Positions 1 to 6,340 of a stretch of DNA of 48,951 bases are shown here, piece after piece (the stretch's first letter is position 1; each line of letters opens with the position of its first letter). The translations under genes and the position numbers were made by a program. A model generated the notes under the pieces. It was not told where the DNA came from, ran no database searches, and saw nothing but the letters and a program-made list of their open reading frames with translations. Origin of the DNA: Gammaproteobacteria bacterium (GTDB lineage Bacteria > Pseudomonadota > Gammaproteobacteria > Chromatiales > Chromatiaceae); NCBI GenBank assembly GCA_018812525.1, contig JAHJDE010000070.1:1-48951 (forward strand), given 5' to 3'.

Positions 1-2
1 AT

Positions 3-152
3 CGAGCGCGTCAACAGGATTTCGATGATTTCCACAAACATGAACGAACCGGCAGAGTATTGGGTTCAAACGCGTTCATTGAACAAGCGGAGGTGACACT
101 GGGGCGCAAACTGATGAAAGAGAGGCCAGGTCGGAAGCGGGAGGAGGAATGA
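3..152 (+). pseudogene. C-terminal end of a REP-associated (Y1-type) transposase, cut by the window edge
   Basis: The frame open from base 3 to the TGA at 150-152 reads ...RTGRVLGSNAFIEQAEVTLGRKL... and ends in a basic PGRKR tail. This looks like the extreme C-terminus of REP-associated tyrosine transposases, where a G(R/S)xLGSxxFI segment is followed by a GRxL motif and a basic PGRK tail. Only 49 residues lie in the window, so I cannot tell whether the gene is intact to the left. The catalytic HUH region is not visible. A second, deleted relic of the same family lies at 6019-6234. Assignment rests on remembered family pattern only. Confidence 0.5.
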
Positions 153-217
153 GTCCCACGATTCCTGCAACGAATTAAAGGCTTTAACGCATACAAATCT
201 TGACGCTTGAGTCAAAT

Positions 218-435
218 TCATGAGGTCGCCATTTTCGCCTCCGACAGCAACTGATCCAAGGCCCGATCAAGGTTTTTGATGGCCGAAGCCACAGGCCTGT
301 TGGGCGCTTTGGGACAGCCATCGAACAATTGGGACAGTCCCGGCCTCAGAATCGTTCGATCAGCCCGTGAAGTCAGTAACCGTCTCAGATCATAGGCCGC
401 CTTGCCCGGAGTGTATTCTTCGAGTGGGATCCCGG
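218..435 (-). pseudogene. Internally deleted relic of a conserved 'YDLRRL' family protein
   Basis: Read on the minus strand the fragment gives EEYTPGKAAYDLRRL, then jumps to LRPGLSQLFDGCPKAPNRP and a helical end LDRALDQLLSEAKMATS before the stop at 218. Proteins I recall with a TPGxxxYDLRRL segment normally continue with a winged-helix stretch before an LRPGL segment. Here that middle part is missing, which suggests an internal deletion. The upstream part of the gene is also absent: the sequence right of about 435 belongs to the Sel1/PDZ gene on the other strand. No intact start can be given. The function of the family is not known to me. Confidence 0.4.
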
Positions 436-2857
436 CGCCAGAGCAGGCCGAGGGCAGTTGGTTTGGGATACGGATCGGCAATCACACGCCGGAGTTGGGC
501 GACAAAGCGGTCAAGGTGCTGGCCGTGCATGGCCAAGGTCCGCTGGCCGGAAAGCTCAGCGAAGGCGCTCTTGTCTATCGCCTTGGGGATAAGCGCACCG
601 AGACCATCTACGACATCGTTGCGGCAAGCGCGACCATTCCGCCGGGCAGTCAGACCTCGCTTGAGGTGCTGAATGCCGGGGCCTTGCAGCGGTCGACCCT
701 GTCCCTGAGCACACGCGGCATACCGATGAAATACACTGTGCCCCTCATCTGTCCGCCCGATATGCAGGACCCGCCCAAGACCGATACCATCTTCACCATC
801 GAGCCGCCGGCCGGCAGCGCAATTGTGCCCATCGATCTCGAACTTGCCTTTTTGAGAGCGGGGTCGGGCTGCACGCTGGCGCCCGAGGTCGCGGACAGTT
901 TCCGCAAGCTCTACGCCCTCGCCAAGGAGAACAAGGTCAACTATGTCGATCTGGTGAGATATGCCCTGGACAGCGCGCAGAAGGACAAGGCCGAGCCGCC
1001 GAAGCCGCCCGCCCCGAGCGAAGCGGACCTCAAACAGGCGCTGACCAAATGCCGGGAAAGCGGCTCCCTGCGCCAGGACGAGATCATCGCCGCCTGCACC
1101 CAGGCAATCGAACATGCCGCGGCTACCGGGCTCGACAAGGCCGAATGGTCGAAGCTCCATCTTCGGCGCGGCGAAGCCCACGCGGCGCAGGGCAAGCTGA
1201 AGGAGGCCAAGGCCGACTACCAGAAGGTCATCGAGCTGGCGACCGACGCTGAAACGATGAGAGATGCCCGCAGGCGGCTCTTCATGCTGGAAACCGGTCC
1301 GACCCCCAACCCGGCGGCAAAACCCGCACCGCCGCCGAAGCCTGCCGTGCCCAGCCAGCCCCCCGCAGCCGCCCCGCAGGGCGTGGCCAAAACCGACGAC
1401 AGGGTGCAAGTCTGTGGCAACTGGAAGCGCAGCACGACCTCCAGCGGGTTCCGGCTGGCTCCCACGGACATGCAGGTCAATTACGATCCGGCCTACGGTT
1501 TCGACCGCGACGACAGGGGCAATGTCCGGGGCGAGGAAATCTTGCGGTCCACTCTGGCCCTTTTTGTCAAGACCTCGGCCAGGGAAAGACCCTCTCTCTA
1601 TTTGCGGTTCCCTCCCTTCGCCATCGGCGCAACGCTATTCATTCACGGTGGCTGGCAGGTCCGCGCCCAGATCGAGATCGAGGGGCGGGAAATCGTTGCC
1701 CTGGAGGCGCTGACGGTGGCGAGCCCCAGGGATGGGGCCAACGTAACCAACCTGTCCATCATCGATCTGCAGCGAGACCCATGGGAAAGGCTTCAGGCGG
1801 CCATGACCGCGTCCGGCGTCCAGCAGGCGACAATCCGCATCGGCGCCGTCGTTGCCGGGCAGCAGCACTGGCCGATCCGCGTGACCACGCCGCTGGCGGG
1901 CTTTGCCGACTGCGCAGGCCCTGCAGTGGCCCATCTCACCGATGCCCACTGGAATCCGCCGCCGCCGAAGCCGGTTAACTATACCCGAGACGACAAGCCC
2001 GACAGCTGGTCGGAACGGCAGACGGAGTGCCAGAACGGCAACGCCCAGGCCTGCTATCATGTCGGCCAGGTTTACCAAATAGCTGATAGCGGGCCGATGG
2101 CGAGACAGTTCTACGCCAAGGCTTGCGACGCGGGCCATGCCGGTGGCTGCCTCAATCCCGGGACTATGCACTACGAGGGCGAGGGCGGGCCGGTGAATAA
2201 ATACGAGGCGCGCATCCTGGTCGAGAAGGCCTGCGACAAGGGTGAGGCCAGTGGCTGCTTCAATCTCGGGCTCTCGCACGGCATGGGCGAGGGCGGCCCG
2301 GTGGACAAGCGCCAGGCGCGGCGGTTCTACGCCAAGGCTTGCGACAAGGGCGATGCCGGTGGCTCCTCAATCTCGGGGCTATGCACTACACGGGCGAAGG
2401 CGGGCCGGTGGACAAACGCCAGGCGCGGCAGCTCTACGCCAAGGCCTGCGACAAGGGTAACGCCCTTAGCTGCTCCAAACTCGGGTTCTTGCACTCCATG
2501 GGCGAAGGCGGGCCGGTGGACCAGCGCCAGGCGCGGCAGCTCTACGCCAAGGCCTGCGACAAGGGTGATGCCAATGGCTGCTTTAATCTCGGGAACATGC
2601 ACTACAAGGGCGAGGGCGGGCCGGTGAACGAACGCCAGGCGCGGCAGCTCCTCGCCAAGGCCTGCGACAAGGGTGATGCCGGTGGCTGCTTCAATCTCGG
2701 GAACATGCACTACAAGGGCGAAGGCGGTCCGGTGAACAAATACGCGGCGCCCATCCTGTTCGAGCAGGCCTGCGTCACGGGCCGTGCCGCCGATGCCTGC
2801 AAGAGTCTTGAGTTCATGAAACGGAACGGCGAGGGAAAGAGGCCGCGCCTGTATTGA
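402..2857 (+). pseudogene. PDZ-like / Sel1-repeat protein, 5'-truncated and frameshifted
   Basis: The open frame begins within a PDZ-like segment (WFGIRIGNHTPEL, then VLAVHGQGPLAGKL...GALVYRLGDK), so no export signal or full N-terminus is present. The first ~19 codons are probably foreign sequence from the adjoining relic. A central TPR-like and proline-rich region (about residues 200-335) leads to a run of about eight 36-residue Sel1 repeats of the pattern ACDKGxAxGCxNLGxMHYxGEGGPV. Near 2367 the DNA reads ggtggctcctcaat where sister repeats read ggtggctgcctcaat. One base is missing, and the Sel1 pattern continues in the next frame to the TGA at 2855-2857, ending KRPRLY. The uncorrected frame runs on to 2627 with non-Sel1 sequence. 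Either a true disruption or a sequence error in a repetitive region would explain this. The next gene starts 38 bp downstream. Confidence 0.75.
2098..2815 (+). repeat. Tandem 108-bp coding repeats (Sel1 units)
   Basis: Nearly identical 108-bp units, each with a core like gccaaggcctgcgacaag and later gagggcgggccggtgaa, are repeated head to tail about seven times. The length is a multiple of three and matches one 36-residue Sel1 unit. High nucleotide identity makes this tract prone to unequal recombination and to assembly or base-calling error, which bears on the frameshift at about 2367. Confidence 0.75.
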
Positions 2858-2895
2858 GGCTTCTGGTGGTTGTGGCAAGTGGGGGAAGGTGGCGC

Positions 2896-3981
2896 ATGAC
2901 GAAATCTGCAAAAAAAGCATCGCGGGGCGATCCGGGCGCAAGCCCCCTGGAGTGCTGGTCGCGGCGCGGCTTCATGGCGATGACGGGGGCCGCGACCCTC
3001 GCCGGCCCCGGCACGCTGCTGGGGCTGCTGGCTGCCGAAAATGTACCCGCCGATTACGAGGCCATCAAGGCCAACAAGACCCGCGAAATCCCCGACATCA
3101 CCCGCGTGATCGAGGGCTGGACGATCTATACGGACGGGCTCGAAAAGGTCTATCTGCACTTTCCCAGGCTCAACCGCCGGGCGGAGGCCCAAGTCGGTTT
3201 CCAGACCCGCACCCAGGGTGGCCAGGCGGTCGAAGCGGAAACCCGAGCTGGGTTCATGCTCCAGGCCAGCTTGCCCAACACCGCCCGGCTGGCCATCTAC
3301 GGCCCCACCTTCGTGGCGGACAAGGAGATCCACAGCGATGCCGATAAACTCGTGCAGGGCCTGAAAATCCTGGTCGATGGCCGACTCGTCTGGTCGGGCG
3401 CGAGCTGCCACTGTGCCGCCACGGGTCCCGAGTTTTCCATCGCCGAGGCGGGTGCGCTGCTCGCCGAGCTCAAGCGCGGAACCGTTTTGCAACTGGCGGT
3501 GAGCCTGGCGGGCCGGCGCCTCTACACCCTGTCCTGCGACCTGAAGGGTGCGCCCGAGGCCGTCGCGGCGGCAGAGGCGGAAATGGCCTTCCGTCGTCAG
3601 GCCAAGGCAGAGGGTCGCAGGGAGGCGCCGAAAAGTTATGGCTATGGTGGCAAGGTCGGTGCCGTCAAGGTTGTCTGTTCGGCCATGAATGCCCATTATG
3701 GCTTCGGCGCCTTCCGCAACCGCATCTGGCTGGCCTATTCCGCCAGCCACCTCACGCCCGCTCACGAGCGCGGCTATCACCGCTGGGCGACGCCGCTGGT
3801 GCGCTTCTCCTATGGCGGGGACACGCCGGCGCGGCGCCTGGTGCGCGCCAGTATCGAGCATATCGCCCGCGAGCGCACGGCAGATATCTGGGCCGAGATG
3901 CGGGGTTCGCGGCGTCGGCCGCTGGGCCGTGCCTATCGCTTCGTACTCGAACCCATGAGCTGGCTACTCGGGCGGCTCTGA
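2896..3981 (+). CDS. Tat-exported protein of unknown function (361 aa)
   Basis: I place the start at the ATG at 2896, because GGGGGAAGG lies just upstream at a suitable distance and the protein then opens with a short basic region and a twin-arginine signal, SRRGFMAMTGAATL. The longer frame from TTG 2854 overlaps the previous stop and adds an unlikely leader. The signal implies export of a folded, perhaps cofactor-bearing, protein. No catalytic motif is recognised. A CHC motif (GASCHCAATG) lies mid-protein, and a C-terminal region with CSAMNAHYGFGAF and YHRWATPLVRF precedes a hydrophobic end, EPMSWLLGRL. The gene follows the Sel1 gene by 38 bp on the same strand, so they may share a transcript. 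Function remains unknown. Confidence 0.7.
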   Translation: MTKSAKKASRGDPGASPLECWSRRGFMAMTGAATLAGPGTLLGLLAAENVPADYEAIKANKTREIPDITRVIEGWTIYTDGLEKVYLHFPRLNRRAEAQVGFQTRTQGGQAVEAETRAGFMLQASLPNTARLAIYGPTFVADKEIHSDADKLVQGLKILVDGRLVWSGASCHCAATGPEFSIAEAGALLAELKRGTVLQLAVSLAGRRLYTLSCDLKGAPEAVAAAEAEMAFRRQAKAEGRREAPKSYGYGGKVGAVKVVCSAMNAHYGFGAFRNRIWLAYSASHLTPAHERGYHRWATPLVRFSYGGDTPARRLVRASIEHIARERTADIWAEMRGSRRRPLGRAYRFVLEPMSWLLGRL

Positions 3982-4090
3982 ATCGGACCCGGACCGGTTC
4001 ACGGAAACGGCATCGTGGTCTTGGGACTGGGCATGTGTCACCAGAATGGGAATTTGGGATGTGGTTCAAATAATATGGGGGTTATATCGA

Positions 4091-4333
4091 ATGATTACGG
4101 TATCGAATACTCTGAGAATTGGGCTTGGATTTCCTATCCATAGATTTGTCGTGCCCGCTTGTTGCATGTATGCGCTGTTCGCGATTGTGGGATTGCTATT
4201 TGTCTTTCCGGCAAATGCCGATCAGTTCTCGTTTATCGATGCGAAATTCAGATACCAGAGCAAGCCTCGCGGAGAATGGTTGAATTTGGCGGAAAATTGC
4301 ATCCAAAATGAGCGCAATGAGCATTGTACATGA
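4091..4333 (+). CDS. Small exported or membrane-anchored protein (80 aa), possibly the N-terminal part of a split gene
   Basis: ATG 4091 follows TGGGGGT by about 8 bases; an earlier in-frame ATG at 4046 has a poorer site. The product has a basic N-terminus, a long hydrophobic stretch (about residues 21-43) and a cleavage-like ANA/DQ site, then a short tail with two cysteines (ENC, EHC). The stop TGA overlaps ATG 4330 of the next ORF as ATGA. The region is visibly richer in A+T than its neighbours, suggesting acquired DNA. I do not recognise the family. The overlap could mean translational coupling, or the two ORFs could be one exported Cys-rich protein split by a frameshift. Confidence 0.45.
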   Translation: MITVSNTLRIGLGFPIHRFVVPACCMYALFAIVGLLFVFPANADQFSFIDAKFRYQSKPRGEWLNLAENCIQNERNEHCT

Positions 4334-4716
4334 TGCTGATTGCAGAGCATCTGCGCCGTGGTTCGTCACGGAAATCCCTTAGAAAGGCTTGGCTCATTTG
4401 GACAGACCAATTTGGCCCTGATTACATTTATATGATTTCTCGCGCTCTCATTGATACGCACAATGGGGAAGGGAATGGCATTTGTACATGGTGGATTGGC
4501 AGAGAAAATATTGAACCCGGAGTTTGCGGCGACAATCAGGCCTGTTATGACTTGCTTGTTTATTACATCCGCAACGTCGAAGCAATGGCGAAAGTCAATT
4601 GTGGTCACGACTTCAATAGCCATAGTTACGAGACGCCAGCCCCTCATGATGACAATTTCAACGAGCAACGCAGAGAGATGGATGAAATGATCTGTCGCGA
4701 TCGAGGTATTTGCTAG
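4330..4716 (+). CDS. Cysteine-rich protein of unknown function (128 aa), coupled to or split from the preceding ORF
   Basis: Starts at ATG 4330, overlapping the previous stop by four bases. The protein begins MMLIAEHLRRGSSRKSLRKAW and contains spaced cysteines (GICTWW, GVCGDNQACYD, VNCGHDF, MICRDRGIC) with no signal peptide of its own. That many paired cysteines would suit a periplasmic protein, so it may be the continuation of the signal-bearing 80-residue ORF just upstream. Base composition is AT-richer than the rest of the window. No family is recognised. Its 3' end abuts the converging NERD-like relic. Confidence 0.4.
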   Translation: MMLIAEHLRRGSSRKSLRKAWLIWTDQFGPDYIYMISRALIDTHNGEGNGICTWWIGRENIEPGVCGDNQACYDLLVYYIRNVEAMAKVNCGHDFNSHSYETPAPHDDNFNEQRREMDEMICRDRGIC

Positions 4717-4904
4717 ATATTGCGAAAGGATCTGAGATAAGGGTAAGACTTTAGCCGCCGCTTGGCCGAGAAGTTGACCAGGAACTCCCCGGTCTTTCCC
4801 TTGAACCAGGCGCTCTTCATGACGAAGGCCAAGGCGATCATAATTCCCAGCGGCCAAAAGCTGCTCAGGGAGGAACCCAGGGCTCCGAGGATCTGTTCTC
4901 GCAT
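4713..4904 (-). pseudogene. N-terminal stub of a membrane-anchored NERD-domain protein
   Basis: The 63-residue frame reads MREQILGALGSSLSSFWPL, a hydrophobic segment (GIMIALAFVMKS), then AWFKGKTGEFLVNFSAKRRL. The run of a short TM helix followed by (W/S)FKGKxGExxVN is the typical opening of NERD (nuclease-related) domain proteins, which normally continue with the conserved catalytic core. Here the frame ends shortly after, so the domain is lost. It lies 9 bp after another truncated tail on the same strand. The stub shows that a longer operon once existed here. Assignment is from family pattern only. Confidence 0.4.
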
Positions 4905-4913
4905 TTGTGGCTC

Positions 4914-5003
4914 CTATTTCCTTGCCGGAGGATCGATGGCTCCCGTCTGCATGGTTTCTTCGCCCATCTGGAATACGACGCCAATGAAGGCCGATTCGCC
5001 TCC
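4914..5003 (-). pseudogene. C-terminal tail of a lost gene upstream of the NERD stub
   Basis: On the minus strand an open tail reads ESAFIGVVFQMGEETMQTG then AIDPPARK and a TAG at 4914-4916, nine bases before the NERD-like start. The spacing suggests two genes of one former operon. The body is missing: right of about 5003 the sequence changes to a short hairpin-like CCCTGAAGGACGGGGTTTG and then the vapC end. The tail is too short to identify. Confidence 0.25.
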
Positions 5004-5038
5004 CTGCCCTGAAGGACGGGGTTTGCCGCGCAATTGGA

Positions 5039-5425
5039 TCAAATCTTGATGATGGTGTCACTGTAGAGCACCACCAGGGGATCGTGGGTCATCAGTCGCA
5101 TGGGTTCGACAAGCGACTGAGCCACGAGGATGCGGTCGAACGGGTCTTGATGGTGCGCCGCCAGGTCTTCAACCGCTACCGCATGCTCGGCCTCAACCGC
5201 CAGGATGCGGTAGCCGGACTCGCGGAAGTAACGCGCCGCGTCTTGGCTGGATACGGGCATGTCGCCCCGGCCAAGCGAATGCTTGATGGCGATCTCCCAC
5301 ACGCTTGCGGCACTGATCCAGACGGTTGTATTCGGGGCCTGGATCAGTTCCCGAGCCTTTTGCGGCAACTTCGGGCTGTCCGTAATGGCCCACAAGGCAA
5401 CGTGAGTGTCCAGCAGCAGGTTCAA
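5039..5425 (-). CDS. vapC: VapC-type PIN-domain ribonuclease toxin
   Basis: A 128-residue PIN-domain protein. It opens with the hallmark LLLDTHVALW, and the acidic residues expected for metal-dependent RNA cleavage are present: D6, E44 (SVWEIAIK), D94/D97 (HQDPFDRIL) and D115 (MTHDP). The start codon is TTG at 5425, overlapping the antitoxin stop as TTGA, which indicates translational coupling. Family members cleave tRNA, rRNA or mRNA when freed from the antitoxin; the target here is unknown. Length is normal and nothing looks broken. The pair sits among gene relics, which fits a mobile or stabilising role. Confidence 0.88.
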   Translation of the reverse strand: MNLLLDTHVALWAITDSPKLPQKARELIQAPNTTVWISAASVWEIAIKHSLGRGDMPVSSQDAARYFRESGYRILAVEAEHAVAVEDLAAHHQDPFDRILVAQSLVEPMRLMTHDPLVVLYSDTIIKI

Positions 5426-5670
5426 GATTGGTCTCCGCCCATGAACAGTCGTGCCACTTCCTCGTTATGAGCGTCGATGGTGTCCGGCACCTCGAACTTA
5501 CCCTTGGCGACCCCGATACGCTGGCCCATCGGCACCGTATCCATCGGAACCAGCTTGGCGGCAGGGCGACCATTGCGAGCAATGACGATTTCGCGCTCCT
5601 GCCCCTGCTCGATGGCTTCCACTAAACGGGACAGCGAGGACTTGGCTTGCAGCATATTGACGGCTCGCAT
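5422..5670 (-). CDS. vapB: Phd/YefM-family antitoxin partner of VapC
   Basis: An 82-residue protein beginning MRAVNMLQAKSSLSRLVEAI, followed by EREIVIARNGRPAAKLVP, the usual N-terminal DNA-binding fold of Phd/YefM antitoxins. The C-terminal tail (EVPDTIDAHNEEVARLFMG) is the part that normally wraps and blocks the PIN toxin. I prefer ATG 5670 over the upstream frame start at 5691 because the family starts at this methionine. Just upstream lies a short tandem (tagtctagtctagtc, about 5697-5710) that could be an autoregulatory operator; this is a guess. Confidence 0.85.
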   Translation of the reverse strand: MRAVNMLQAKSSLSRLVEAIEQGQEREIVIARNGRPAAKLVPMDTVPMGQRIGVAKGKFEVPDTIDAHNEEVARLFMGGDQS

Positions 5671-5968
5671 GGGTTTCTCTAAAAACAACACGGTTAGTCT
5701 AGTCTAGTCAAGCTAATCACGGGAAGCAATCGCAGATTATCGGCAATGCCGCAACAATCCCCTCTTCCGGCAGGATTTCGGCGAATAATCGTTTTTAACC
5801 GTGTTATTCGGCCGCTCAACGCCTATATCCCGCAGGTATCATCGAATCGGGCAACAGAGCTTCGGTCTCAGGGGGAAGGGTCATGTCGGTCACCTCTTGC
5901 CACAGGGTAATGGACGGTTCGCGGGGCTCGGCCATCGGCGGGGGCAGGGCGGTATCGTCCGACGGGTC

Positions 5969-6271
5969 ACGGGGTCAAGTCTTGCCCCGTGCCCCTTCCC
6001 GGTCTACTCTTCACCCATATTGCCAGACCACTTCGCATTGAGTTTGCCGGCGCCCTCTACCACGTTACTTCTCGTGGCGACGGTCGGGAAAATATTTTTT
6101 CGGCGACGATGACGGAATACCGGGACAGGAATAGCGCGATCATCGCAGCCTTCCGCAGTGGCGGCTATAGCATGCGTGAGTTCGGCGACCATGTCAGACT
6201 ACATTACTCACTCAAGGATCAGTCGGATCATTAAACTCGAACAGAAGGCACGGAGCAAGACCTGACCCCGT
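5969..6271. repeat. 17-bp inverted repeats bounding a transposase relic
   Basis: acggggtcaagtcttgc at 5969-5985 is matched by gcaagacctgaccccgt at 6255-6271. Reverse-complemented, the two agree at 16 of 17 positions. They bracket the deleted REP-associated transposase relic at 6019-6234, as the short repeats mobilised by such enzymes commonly do. The element is therefore likely a dead, internally deleted unit. Confidence 0.6.
6019..6234 (+). pseudogene. Internally deleted REP-associated tyrosine transposase (RAYT)
   Basis: The frame contains the family's N-terminus, ARPLRIEFAGALYHVTSRGD, followed by GRENIF. It then jumps to a C-terminal helix-turn-helix-like part, RNSAIIAAFRSGGYSMREFG and HVRLHYS. 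Family members run to roughly 300 residues or more; here the two ends are joined with the middle missing, including the catalytic tyrosine region. The expected start methionine is replaced by an ATT codon at 6019. Imperfect inverted repeats flank it. It is clearly non-functional. Confidence 0.65.
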
Positions 6272-6306
6272 TTCCTGACCTGACCCCGTTTCCTGACCCC
6301 GTTTCC
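6263..6306. repeat. Three copies of TGACCCCGTTTCC
   Basis: The 13-mer tgaccccgtttcc occurs at 6263-6275, 6281-6293 and 6294-6306. The first overlaps the right inverted repeat of the transposase relic. Repeated terminal sequences of this kind are typical next to REP-associated transposases. Confidence 0.65.
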
Positions 6307-6340
6307 AGGCGGCTTAGGGAGGGGCTGCAAGGGGGTGGGT

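Noticed and set aside
390-1409. Minus-strand frame of 339 codons opposite the PDZ/Sel1 gene
   Set aside because: Arg/Gly-rich shadow; the plus strand has PDZ-like and Sel1 features.
402-2627. Programmed frameshifting in the Sel1 gene
   Set aside because: No slippery heptamer or following stem was seen at the shift; a lost base compared with sister repeats explains it better.
5003-5040. Sequence like CCCTGAAGGACGGGGTTTG, considered as an IS200/IS605 end
   Set aside because: Only one short motif and no transposase or opposite end; too little to call.
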